DNA of 33,212 bases. Source: Scatonaster sp045598705. GTDB lineage: Bacteria > Bacillota > Clostridia > Saccharofermentanales > Saccharofermentanaceae. The stretch is from NCBI GenBank assembly GCA_045598705.1, contig JAZLMM010000033.1:1-33212 (forward strand), written 5' to 3'. The notes below the pieces were generated by a model. The model ran no database searches, had not been told where the DNA came from, and saw only the letters and a program-made list of their open reading frames with translations. Below are positions 24,838-33,212 of the stretch, in pieces (position 1 is the stretch's first letter; each line of letters starts with the position of its first letter). A program made the translations under genes and the position numbers.

Positions 24838-25449
24838 TTACAACACAGTCTTCTTGAGAATGCTAAGTAGATCGGAACCATCGAAACCAGCGTCTGATTT
24901 CTTCTCGTCTCCATCGTCGTCCTTGTCACCACGATTGAAGATCTTGCCGAACAGATTACCAACGAGAGAGGTAGCGCTATTCTCTGCATCCTCTGCGGCC
25001 TTGGAAGTCTCCTCGGCACTCTTGGAAGCTTCTTCTTCGGTACTCGGCTTCGCAGCGGAAGAAATCGTAGAGAGAAGTGCCGGCGCAATGGAACTCAGGA
25101 TCTGATTGGACTGACCGATATTGATGCCGGCTTTCTTTGCGATGGAAGAGATGAAATCATCCTTGTCATCACCCATGATCTTGCCGATGATCTTATTGCC
25201 GTCTTCTTCGTCTGCTTTCTCGATCTGAGAAGAAACATCTGAATCGTCCTCGTGCTGAGAAAGTGCACCCAACAGGGATTTTGCACCGGAAGAAGTGGAA
25301 GCATTCTTTGTCAAAGAGCCAAGAAGAGACGGGATAGCCGAAGTGATGGCTTTCTCGATTGAATCTGCCGAAATACCGGTCTTGCCTACCAGCGCGCCCA
25401 AAGATGAATTCGATGTCATGCTCTTCATAATCGTATTAAGTAGATCCAT
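24838..25449 (-). CDS. DUF937-type protein, 203 aa
   Basis: Member of the DUF937 (YidB-like) group, function unknown. It opens MDLLNTIMKSMTSNSSLGAL, then SADSIEKAITSAIPSLLGSL, and repeats the same pattern later as SNQILSSIAPALLSTISSA, the usual paired helical units. Between them is an acidic segment (HEDDSDVSSQIEKADEED, then IIGKIMGDD). The C-terminal 50 residues are low-complexity, Glu/Ala/Ser-rich, then Lys/Asp-rich, ending DLLSILKKTVL. No signal peptide. I start at the ATG at 25449, with AGGTG at 25456-25460 six bases away; a GTG three codons earlier is part of that site. Followed by the bidirectional terminator. Confidence 0.85.
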   Translation of the reverse strand: MDLLNTIMKSMTSNSSLGALVGKTGISADSIEKAITSAIPSLLGSLTKNASTSSGAKSLLGALSQHEDDSDVSSQIEKADEEDGNKIIGKIMGDDKDDFISSIAKKAGINIGQSNQILSSIAPALLSTISSAAKPSTEEEASKSAEETSKAAEDAENSATSLVGNLFGKIFNRGDKDDDGDEKKSDAGFDGSDLLSILKKTVL

Positions 25450-25587
25450 AAGTAACACCTGCCTTGTGTCGAGATTTTGATGCTTTCATTGTACCATACG
25501 CTAGGCAACGTATCTGTATCCTAAATCGTCTATAGTGTATATTAATATCAGAGAGGGACTTCTATTTCAGTCCGAAGGGAGTTTTGT

Positions 25588-26709
25588 ATGAAACGTTCTT
25601 TGAAAGTTGCACTTTGTGTTGCAATTCCTGTTGTGATTATTGGTGGCTTGTTTGCATGTGGAATCCATCGTGGTTTCTTCTCAACTGGGCCGGAAGGTCA
25701 TGATCCGGCGATTCGCTCGATCGAGACCACAGCACGCGATCCCAATCTAGATTACACGACTGAGCGGTTTAGTTCTGGCATGGAGTATCAATTCCACTAC
25801 GTCTACCTTGATGAATCTCAAGAAGAGAATTTAGACATTAAAGAATATGGAACGGATCATATTCGTGTTAAATCTTATGCTAAGTATGAAGAATTGGTCG
25901 ATCAGGTGAATAAACAATGCGGAGCCAATATTGGCAAACCATTTGAAAGACAAACGAACATGATCTTATTCTGGTTCAAAACGATCGGAGATTTCAGTGT
26001 ATGTTGCGATGACCAAGGATCGTCCATTTATCTGGAGACTTTTGTAGATTATGTTGGTTCGGAGAATGCCCCGGCTAATAATCACAGGTATGTGTTTGTG
26101 GCGATTCCGGTAGATGAAGCAGTTGGAACCGTCATAGACAACAGAATGGAGATGGCTTATAAGCCCATCATCTATCTCTATCCGGAAGAGGAACTGAATA
26201 TCAAGGTTTCTCTTGGAGAACCCAATCGAATTACTTGTTCGTACCCGAAGTATTCGGAGGGGTGGAATGTTCTTGCAAAGCCAGACGGAGATTTGATCGA
26301 TCTTGAGACCGGACGCAGTCTCTATTCGCTTTACTATGAGTGCGTGAACGAAGTGAAGTTCAAGAAAGAGAAGGACGGCTTTATCGTCAAAGGTGAGGAG
26401 GCTGCTGCATTTTTGGAAGAGAAATTAGCGATTCTTGGTCTTACTGAACGAGAAGCAGAGGAGTTCATTGTTTATTGGCTCCCTATATTAGAAGCCAATC
26501 CATATAACTACATCCACTTTGCAACGTTGGAGGAGATAAATCGCAACATGCCACTTCAGTTCTCCCAAGAGCCAGATTCGTTGATTCGTGTATTAATGGT
26601 GTACGAAGGCCTAGATGAACCTATCGAAGTGGAAGAACAGATTCTGGAAACACCCGAGCGTGAAGGATTCGTCGTAGTCGAATGGGGTGGAACAGAAATC
26701 AAGGAATAA
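25588..26709 (+). CDS. Putative lipoprotein of the KPxIYLYP hypothetical family, 373 aa
   Basis: Unknown function. The N-terminus is a hydrophobic signal with LFAC at residues 21-24, so a lipoprotein or single-pass anchor. After a variable acidic region, residues ~190-300 carry a block I recognise from hypothetical proteins of many Clostridia: YKPIIYLYPEEELNIKVSL, then ITCSYPKYSEGWNVLAKPDG, then SLYSLYYE, and later an EEFIVYWLPILEANPYNYI segment. The region probably forms a beta-rich extracytoplasmic domain, but no catalytic motif is evident. GGGAG precedes the ATG. It is followed by a strong terminator and is probably a single-gene transcript. Confidence 0.75.
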   Translation: MKRSLKVALCVAIPVVIIGGLFACGIHRGFFSTGPEGHDPAIRSIETTARDPNLDYTTERFSSGMEYQFHYVYLDESQEENLDIKEYGTDHIRVKSYAKYEELVDQVNKQCGANIGKPFERQTNMILFWFKTIGDFSVCCDDQGSSIYLETFVDYVGSENAPANNHRYVFVAIPVDEAVGTVIDNRMEMAYKPIIYLYPEEELNIKVSLGEPNRITCSYPKYSEGWNVLAKPDGDLIDLETGRSLYSLYYECVNEVKFKKEKDGFIVKGEEAAAFLEEKLAILGLTEREAEEFIVYWLPILEANPYNYIHFATLEEINRNMPLQFSQEPDSLIRVLMVYEGLDEPIEVEEQILETPEREGFVVVEWGGTEIKE

Positions 26710-26748
26710 TCAGATAGGCTTCGTATGCATTTATTCGGAAGCATGTCA

Positions 26749-26788
26749 GGGCTGTCTCAGAAGTGATTGGTTCACTACGAGACAGCCC
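26749..26788 (+). terminator. Rho-independent terminator after the KPxIYLYP gene
   Basis: GGGCTGTCTC (26749-26758) pairs perfectly with GAGACAGCCC (26779-26788). An inner AGTGA/TCACT stem extends the structure, and CTCTGATTTTG follows. It separates the lipoprotein gene from the peptide synthetase. The stem differs by one base pair from the argG terminator stem (GGGCTATCTC), so the two hairpins look related. Confidence 0.82.
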
Positions 26789-26795
26789 CTCTGAT

Positions 26796-26816
26796 TTTGT
26801 GAATATTTTGCAAAAA
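26796..26816 (+). promoter_or_regulatory. 21-base element upstream of the NRPS, identical to 8467-8487
   Basis: Same sequence as upstream of the second RiPP precursor (core TTGTGAATATTTTGCAAAA), here eight bases after the terminator stem and 96 bases before the synthetase ATG. Candidate -10 boxes downstream are TAAAAT (26853-26858) and TATATT (26859-26864), so the element would sit just upstream of the -35 region, where an activator or repressor could bind. Flanking bases differ between the two copies, which marks the edges of the conserved site. Confidence 0.55.
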
Positions 26817-26912
26817 ATCTCGATCTATCGGGCAGGCAAACTTCTGGTGAAGTAAAATTATATTGTGAGTTTTTCTGACTCGACTAATCTTCAAAGAGAA
26901 GAGGTTCAATGC

Positions 26913-29900
26913 ATGAAACATATAGTAGAAGCTTTTATTCAGGCAGTGCGCGAACACGGGGGTGAACCTGCAGTTTCGGACGAGAGTAGTACTTTTACCT
27001 ATCAGGAATTATGTGACTTCGCTACCTGCGTAGCGGCAAATATGCAACGAGACGGCATACAGTTCGGAAGCCGTGTCATTGTGGAAGCATCCAGATGCAA
27101 AGAATATGCCGGTTGTCTGATTGGCTGTTGGCTCATGGGTGCTGTGGCCATCCCGCTCTCGGACGATTATCCACAGGAACGTCTGGACTATATCAAGAAG
27201 GATTCAAAATACGAATTAAGCATCGACGATGCGTATGTGAAGAATCTGGACCGCTCATTGCAAGTGGAACCGATCCTACCTGATTTGGATGCAGAAGGAA
27301 TTGTGATTTATACTTCCGGTTCTACAGGCAACCCGAAGGGTGTGGTACACGACTTCTATTCCATGAGTGCAGTGGCTGAGCGTAACACGATCCACGATCA
27401 GTCGGACGATACCGAACGTAATAATGTATACGGCTTAATCGCACCATTCACATTTGTAGTCGGTACCGGTCTTCTGCTTGCTGCGATGTCATTAAGCAAG
27501 CATCTGATCATCGTGCCGGACGAGATCCGCAAAGATCCGTACAAACTTGCGAAATACTATGATGATAACGATATTGAAGCGTCTTTTGTTCCACCGAGAA
27601 TGGTGGACTTTATGCTCAAGCATAATCACTCGCTGAAAGTAATCTCGGTCGGATCTGAACGTATTACAAACCTCTACTTCAACGACGATCCGGTAGTCAT
27701 GAACGGTTACGGTGCCACAGAACTCTTCGGCGGAACCTTGGGATTTAAGATTGATCGTCTCTACGAGAATACCCCGATCGGTAAGCCGTTCGGTGCAGAG
27801 AAAGCCTATGTGCTGGATGAGAACAATAACGAAGTCGAAGTGGGCGAATTGTGCGTAGCTGGTTACGTGGCCAAGTGTTATCTCAATCGTCCGGACGAGA
27901 CCAGAAGAGCATTCGTTCACAATCCTTTTGCCGCAGTCGATGGATTTGAGAGAATGTTCCGTACCGGTGATATTGTGCAGCGACTTCCGGACGGCAATCT
28001 TGTATTTGTAGAACGTAAGGACTGGATGATCAAGATCAACGGTCAGCGTGTCGAACCACTTGAAGTAGAGAGTACGATCCGTAGGCTTTCCGGTATCAAG
28101 GAAGTGGCAGTGAAAGATTTTACCGCCAAGAACGGTATTACCTATTTGGTGGCTTACTATGTTGCGGACGAGTCCATTACAGAAGAGAGGTTGGTTGCAC
28201 ATTGCAAGGCTAATCTGACTGCTTATATGGTGCCGACATTCTATATTCCTATGGAGAAACTTCCTCTGAATCCGAATGGAAAACTGGATCGGAAGAATTT
28301 GCCGGAACCAGATATTTCTCAATATAAGCGTGAGTATGTCGCCCCGGAGAATCAGATGGAAAGCACGATCTGTCAGGCTATTGAGGAAGTATTGCAATGT
28401 GGTCAGGTTGGCCGCAATGACGACTTCTTCCTGCTGGGTGGTGACTCCATCAAAGCGATGGAAACCATCAATGCATTGGACGATCTGCCATTGGACATTG
28501 AGATGTTCTTCGAAGGTAGAACCCCAGCTAACATGGTAAAGTTGATCGAGAATGGTGGTGCAGATGAATTGCCATTCGAGAAAGTAGTGAAGGATGCTTA
28601 TCCTTTGACTGCTTCACAACTCGGTGTATATTTTGCCATGGAGGCGAATCCCAGTACGCTTATGTACAATAACCCGATTCAAATTGCATTGAACGGTGAG
28701 ATCAATCAGGAACGCCTGATCGACGCGGTGGAGAAAGCAGTTGAGAACCACAAGGCCTATCAGTGCCGTATCGGTGTTTCGGGTGGTCAGCCGTGCATGA
28801 TTCCTCAGGAGAATCAATTCCACGTTGCTCGCCAGAAGGTGGAGGATCTGGAATCTGCGAAGCAGGATTTTGTGAAGCCTTTTGATCTATCCTCCGGTGA
28901 ACTGATCCGTGCCAGTGTTCTGGAATCTGGTGAAGCAGCAGTGTTGCTCATGGATGCCCACCATATTGTCTTCGATGGTACGTCTTTGGCCGTATTACTA
29001 AAGGAAATCGGCCGAATCTATGGCGGTCGTGAGATCTTCGAAGAGAAGACTTCTATGTTCGATCTTTCTACATATGAGGAAGCCCTGCGTACTTCGGAGA
29101 AGTTCGAAGAAGCCAAGAACTACTATGAGAAACGCTTTGATGGCCTGGATATCTCCAATACTTTCCCGACTGACTTCGAGGACAGAGGACAGGCTACTCA
29201 GGATTCCGTAGAAGTGCGGATGGCGCTCAGCCGTGAAGATCTTCTGAAGTTTATCAAGAGCAACAACCTGACCGAGAATTCGCTATTTCTCGCAGCGTAT
29301 GCCTTCGTATTAGCCAAGTTCAACGGTACGGAGCAGTCCATGGTCTTTGTAGGAGAGAGTGGACGACATAGCTCCATGACCTTTAATACTGCAGGTATGC
29401 TGGTAAAGACGATAGCGCTTCCTGTAAATCTTTCAAATGAAAGCGATATTGCACAGTACGTCGCCAAGCTTCAGAAAGATTTCCGTGACAGTACCAAGTA
29501 CGATGCATATCCTTTCAGTGAGCTGGCGACCAAGTATGACTTGGTCAACGATTTCTCCTTTGTCTATCAGAACGATGCATTCAGCACACTGACCCTCGGG
29601 GATGAGCAGTTCTCGGTTATCGGTATTCCAAATCCGGATGCTATGAATAAGATGACTTTGATGGCATTCTATCGGGATGGTGGCTATCACCTGAGTTTCC
29701 GCTACAGAAGTGACCTCTATGAACGACGCATCGTCGAATCTTTCGCCGAAGCTTTTACCTGTGCGGTCAAGGAATTTACGGAGAAAGAATACCTGAAAGA
29801 TGTCAGCCTCGTTTCTGAACGTCAGTTTGCTCTCTACGATGAATTCAACGATACCGAATGTCCGATTGAAAATAAATATGTAGTGGAATTCTTCAAAGAG

Positions 29901-32900
29901 TGTGTGGCATCTCAACCGGACCATGAACTAGTAGTCTATAAAGACCACCACTATACATATGGTGAAGCGGATGCCATTACAGATCGCATTGCCGCTTACA
30001 TCCAATCGATTGGACTTGGAAGAAATGATGTGGTGGCGATTCTGGTACCGAGAAACGAGTGGATCCTTCTGGCTACATATGGTGTATTGAAGGCTGGATG
30101 TGCGTACGAGCCAATGGATGCATCCTATCCAGAAGAACGCCTGAATTACATGGCGAAGAATGCTTCGGCTAAACTCTTGATTACTACAGGCGAGATGCGG
30201 GGTAGACTTTCCGATTTTGATGGGAAAGTCCTATACGTTGAGAATGTCGATCAGCTTCCGCAGACGAAACCAACATCCGTGAGAAATGAGAAAGACGATC
30301 TCCTTGCGTTGATTTATACGAGTGGTACGACGGGACTGCCGAAGGGTGTCATGCTTACGTACGGTAATTTCTCTGCACTGATCCAACTCGACAAACAGAA
30401 ATTCCAGATCGACGAGCATGCAATCGGTGCCTGCTATGCTTCTTTCGGTTTCGATGCATGTAACCGCGACCTGCTCACTTATCCAACTTGTGGTGCAAGT
30501 ATACACATTATTGACGAAGACATTCGTCTGGACCTTGCGGAAGTGGACAAGTACTTCATCGAGAACAAGATCACCCATGTTGTTATGACCACTCAGGTCG
30601 GAAGACAGTATGCCATGATGACCCATTCTCCCTATCTGAAGTATTTGGAAGTAGGCGGCGAGACACTGGTGCCATTCAGCATGGAAGGTAAGACTTTCGA
30701 ATTCTATAACTGCTACGGCCCGACAGAGAGCACGGTATATACCTCCTGCGTCAAACTATCTGGAAACTATTACCGCGTGCCAATCGGAGAGATCATTACG
30801 AATCTCAAGGGATATGTGGTAGATAAGTACATGAATCGTCTCCCAATTGGTGCACCAGGTGAACTGCTAATTGCCGGACGCCAGGTTGCCAAGGGCTATA
30901 TGAATCTTCCGGAGAAGACGGCGGAGTCTTTCATCACCAATCCTTATACTGACGTGGAGAACTACCGAAGGATCTATCGCACCGGTGACGTGGTACGTTA
31001 TCTGCCGACAGGCGAACTGGATTTCATCGGCCGTCACGATAGTCAAGTGAAGGTGCGTGGTTTCCGTGTAGAACTGACGGAAGTCGAAGAGATCGTCCGC
31101 CGCTTCCAAGGTGTCAAGGATGCAGCCGTCGCAGCCTTCGATGATCCGGCAGGTGGTAAATTCTTGGCCGCGTATGTTGTATCCGATGAGACGATCGATA
31201 TTGATCGCATGAACGAATTTATCCGTTCGGAGAAACCTGGATATATGGTGCCTGCGGTGACGATGCAGATCAATGCAATCCCGAGAACACAGAATCAGAA
31301 ACTGAATAAGCGGGCACTTCCGAAGCCAGTGCGCAAAGAGACCGTGATAGTGGAACCAGAGAATGAGCTTCAGCAGAAGGTGCACGATGTAGTAATTAGC
31401 GTGATTGGTCTGGAGAAGCTTAGCATCGAGACGGACCTCTTCGATGCAGGTCTGACCTCCATTGCGGTGATCCGATTAAATGTTGAACTGGAGAAAGTAT
31501 TCAATATTCCGTTCCGTGTGTCGGACATTCGGACCAATAATACCATCAGGAAAATAGCGACTTTGATTGAATCGTCGGAAGAAGCATCTGAATATGAGAT
31601 TCTTGCTGATTATCCGATTACGCAGACGCAGATGGGTATCTACATCGAGTGCAGTGCCAATCCGAATGGTGTGACATATAACATCCCGTTGTTGCTGAAA
31701 CTCGGTGAGCGGGTGGATACGAAGAAACTGGTCGATGCCATCAAGGAAGCCATTCATGCACATCCGTATGTGAAGACGACCCTGACAGCAGATCAGTTAG
31801 GTAATATTCGCGCCCAGAGAAATGATGATGCAGAACCTATAGTATCTCTTGTTTCTTGCAAGCAGCTTCCGGCCAACGAAGAACTGGTTAGACCTTTCGC
31901 GCTGTTGCACGAACCGCTCTATCGCATGACCGTGTACGAGACAGAGGCAGGTAATTATCTCTTTGTTGACTTCCATCACATTATTTCCGATGGTACCTCC
32001 GAGAACATTCTGCTCCGAGATATCAGTAACGCTTATGTTGGAATTCCGATTGTGAAAGAGAAGTACACCGGATTTGAAGCGGCACTAGATGAAGAGACCA
32101 TACGTAGCACGGAGAAGTATCAGGAAGCGAAGACGTACTACGACAGCGTATTCAAGGGCTGTGAAGCAGTATGCCTGCCGCCCAAGTCAGCAAAGAAAGG
32201 TGAAAGCGGAGCGGCGTCTATGGTGCGCTTTATTTCTGTGAAACCACAGCAGGTGAAAGCATATTGCGAGAAGAATAAAGTGACACCGAATGCTTTCTTT
32301 AATACTGCATTCGGATTTGTGCTCAGCCGATTCGTCAATGCTGAAGATGCAGTATATACAACGATATACAACGGTCGAAGCAATTCAAGATTGGCTACAT
32401 CTATCTCTATGCTGGTCAAGACACTGCCGGTCTACATTCAGACTTCCGGTAACCGTCTGATTACGGACATGATTCGACAGACTCAGGAACAACTGATGAA
32501 CAGCATGTCCAACGACATCTTCTCTTTTGCAGAGATATCCGCGGCGTACGGCATCCACGCAGACATCATCTTCGCATACCAGGGCGATGAATTCGTCATG
32601 GGTGATTTTGCCGGCGAGAAGACAGAATATGCGAACCCAGGTCCGGTTGTAGCCAAAGCGCCGATCACACTGAATGTATACATGAAGAACGATCAGTACC
32701 AGTTGGTATTGGATTACCGCCAAGACTACTACAACGAAGCGTTTGTCGGATACTTCCTGGATGCATTTGAACGAGTGCTTCAGGCTTTCGTTGAGAAAGA
32801 GAAGACCGGATTCATCAGCCTGATTTCCCCGCGTGCAGAGGAGATGCTAGAGAAGATGAATGCTACGGATCTGGCATTTGAGAATGTATCGGTGAACCGG

Positions 32901-33212
32901 TTGTTCGAACATTGGGTCGTTGAGAATCCTACCCATACTGCGGTGATCTGCGAGGATCGTGCCCTGACCTATCAGGAACTGAACGCGGCCGCGAATCGTA
33001 TGGCGAATCGTCTCATTGAGAACGGTGTGGTGAGAAACCAAGTCGTGGGTATGCTGCTTCCGAGAACAGAGAATGTCTCGATTACGGAGCTCGCGATCCT
33101 CAAGGCGGGTGGTGCGTTCCTAGGTCTTCTTCCTGACTATCCGGATGATCGAATCGACTTCTGTCTCCAAGATGCCGGAAGCAAAATTGTGGTGACTACG
33201 GCTGAAATACTC
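26913..33212 (+). CDS. Nonribosomal peptide synthetase, A-T-C-A-T-C-A(partial), 2100 codons without a stop
   Basis: Multi-module enzyme that assembles a peptide on carrier domains; it continues past the window. A1 (1-480) has the nucleotide loop YTSGSTGNPKG at 133, NGYGATE, FRTGD and Lys457 in PNGKLDR. T1 has phosphopantetheine Ser512 in FFLLGGDSIKAM. The first C domain (565-960) has an intact HHIVFDG at 683. A2 (975-1470) has TSGTTGLPKG near 1135, NCYGPTE, YRTGD and Lys1463. T2 has Ser1516 in FDAGLTSIAV. The second C domain (1560-1980) has HHIISDG at 1688. A3 begins near 1995 and is cut at the window end. There is no C domain before A1, so A1-T1 is a loading module. A1 has Val182 where amino-acid-activating domains have Asp, whereas A2 has Asp1181. 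A purine-rich AAGAGAAGAGG (26894-26904) lies eight bases before the ATG. Product and release mechanism lie outside the window. Confidence 0.95.
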   Translation, partial: MKHIVEAFIQAVREHGGEPAVSDESSTFTYQELCDFATCVAANMQRDGIQFGSRVIVEASRCKEYAGCLIGCWLMGAVAIPLSDDYPQERLDYIKKDSKYELSIDDAYVKNLDRSLQVEPILPDLDAEGIVIYTSGSTGNPKGVVHDFYSMSAVAERNTIHDQSDDTERNNVYGLIAPFTFVVGTGLLLAAMSLSKHLIIVPDEIRKDPYKLAKYYDDNDIEASFVPPRMVDFMLKHNHSLKVISVGSERITNLYFNDDPVVMNGYGATELFGGTLGFKIDRLYENTPIGKPFGAEKAYVLDENNNEVEVGELCVAGYVAKCYLNRPDETRRAFVHNPFAAVDGFERMFRTGDIVQRLPDGNLVFVERKDWMIKINGQRVEPLEVESTIRRLSGIKEVAVKDFTAKNGITYLVAYYVADESITEERLVAHCKANLTAYMVPTFYIPMEKLPLNPNGKLDRKNLPEPDISQYKREYVAPENQMESTICQAIEEVLQCGQVGRNDDFFLLGGDSIKAMETINALDDLPLDIEMFFEGRTPANMVKLIENGGADELPFEKVVKDAYPLTASQLGVYFAMEANPSTLMYNNPIQIALNGEINQERLIDAVEKAVENHKAYQCRIGVSGGQPCMIPQENQFHVARQKVEDLESAKQDFVKPFDLSSGELIRASVLESGEAAVLLMDAHHIVFDGTSLAVLLKEIGRIYGGREIFEEKTSMFDLSTYEEALRTSEKFEEAKNYYEKRFDGLDISNTFPTDFEDRGQATQDSVEVRMALSREDLLKFIKSNNLTENSLFLAAYAFVLAKFNGTEQSMVFVGESGRHSSMTFNTAGMLVKTIALPVNLSNESDIAQYVAKLQKDFRDSTKYDAYPFSELATKYDLVNDFSFVYQNDAFSTLTLGDEQFSVIGIPNPDAMNKMTLMAFYRDGGYHLSFRYRSDLYERRIVESFAEAFTCAVKEFTEKEYLKDVSLVSERQFALYDEFNDTECPIENKYVVEFFKECVASQPDHELVVYKDHHYTYGEADAITDRIAAYIQSIGLGRNDVVAILVPRNEWILLATYGVLKAGCAYEPMDASYPEERLNYMAKNASAKLLITTGEMRGRLSDFDGKVLYVENVDQLPQTKPTSVRNEKDDLLALIYTSGTTGLPKGVMLTYGNFSALIQLDKQKFQIDEHAIGACYASFGFDACNRDLLTYPTCGASIHIIDEDIRLDLAEVDKYFIENKITHVVMTTQVGRQYAMMTHSPYLKYLEVGGETLVPFSMEGKTFEFYNCYGPTESTVYTSCVKLSGNYYRVPIGEIITNLKGYVVDKYMNRLPIGAPGELLIAGRQVAKGYMNLPEKTAESFITNPYTDVENYRRIYRTGDVVRYLPTGELDFIGRHDSQVKVRGFRVELTEVEEIVRRFQGVKDAAVAAFDDPAGGKFLAAYVVSDETIDIDRMNEFIRSEKPGYMVPAVTMQINAIPRTQNQKLNKRALPKPVRKETVIVEPENELQQKVHDVVISVIGLEKLSIETDLFDAGLTSIAVIRLNVELEKVFNIPFRVSDIRTNNTIRKIATLIESSEEASEYEILADYPITQTQMGIYIECSANPNGVTYNIPLLLKLGERVDTKKLVDAIKEAIHAHPYVKTTLTADQLGNIRAQRNDDAEPIVSLVSCKQLPANEELVRPFALLHEPLYRMTVYETEAGNYLFVDFHHIISDGTSENILLRDISNAYVGIPIVKEKYTGFEAALDEETIRSTEKYQEAKTYYDSVFKGCEAVCLPPKSAKKGESGAASMVRFISVKPQQVKAYCEKNKVTPNAFFNTAFGFVLSRFVNAEDAVYTTIYNGRSNSRLATSISMLVKTLPVYIQTSGNRLITDMIRQTQEQLMNSMSNDIFSFAEISAAYGIHADIIFAYQGDEFVMGDFAGEKTEYANPGPVVAKAPITLNVYMKNDQYQLVLDYRQDYYNEAFVGYFLDAFERVLQAFVEKEKTGFISLISPRAEEMLEKMNATDLAFENVSVNRLFEHWVVENPTHTAVICEDRALTYQELNAAANRMANRLIENGVVRNQVVGMLLPRTENVSITELAILKAGGAFLGLLPDYPDDRIDFCLQDAGSKIVVTTAEIL

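Noticed and set aside
27492..28397. A 301-codon open frame on the minus strand, and several shorter ones to 33041
   Set aside because: All are antisense to the synthetase, whose A, T and C core motifs are in the plus-strand frame throughout.
1..33212. CRISPR arrays, tRNA/rRNA genes, insertion sequences, attachment sites
   Set aside because: No regularly spaced repeats, tRNA-like cloverleaf arms, transposase or integrase motifs, or terminal inverted repeats were found on reading the window.

Overview
The window looks like chromosomal DNA from an anaerobic Firmicute of class Clostridia, probably a gut or rumen lineage. The signs are strong AGGAGG-type ribosome binding sites, NHLM-type peptide export genes, a DUF937 protein, many small lipoproteins with Ser/Thr- or Asp-rich linkers, and a clostridial-style nonribosomal peptide synthetase. 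Genus cannot be fixed from the sequence alone. The region is gene-dense; the only gap above 300 bases (21046-21401) holds a decayed PAS-domain gene. No rRNA, tRNA, CRISPR array or insertion sequence was seen.

Region 1 (1-9945) centres on a ribosomally synthesised, modified peptide (RiPP) cluster. A zinc-ribbon protein (173-1510, minus) is divergent from a Nif11-type precursor (1698-2096). After it come a radical SAM/SPASM maturase (2133-3533), a very short membrane-fusion-like protein (3640-4065), a C39-peptidase ABC exporter (4076-6247), a second NHLM-type ABC protein (6262-8451) and a second, smaller double-glycine precursor (8566-8829). The two precursors share a leader end of the form ALQDDxLxxVxGGGF, have unrelated cores and five cysteines each. 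A GNAT acetyltransferase and an HD-domain phosphohydrolase follow.

Region 2 (9981-26709) is mostly ordinary chromosome. It has a lipoprotein, argG (argininosuccinate synthase), a Lon-like AAA+ ATPase without a protease domain, a two-component system, an esterase-type lipoprotein, GNAT enzymes and a sodium:neurotransmitter-type symporter. It continues with a hexapeptide-repeat sugar O-acetyltransferase, the PAS pseudogene, a lipoprotein resembling a protease prodomain, a tRNA-dihydrouridine synthase, a DUF937 protein and other hypothetical proteins. Two proteins have unusual key residues: Asn replaces the conserved Lys in the response regulator receiver, and Asn replaces the Walker B Asp in the AAA+ ATPase.

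Region 3 (26913-33212) is one continuous reading frame of 2100 codons that runs off the window end. It is a nonribosomal peptide synthetase read as A1-T1-C-A2-T2-C-A3(partial). The first adenylation domain lacks the Asp that normally holds the amino group of an amino acid, so the chain may start with a carboxylic acid. A 21-base sequence is found identically upstream of this synthetase and upstream of the second RiPP precursor, suggesting common regulation of the two peptide pathways.
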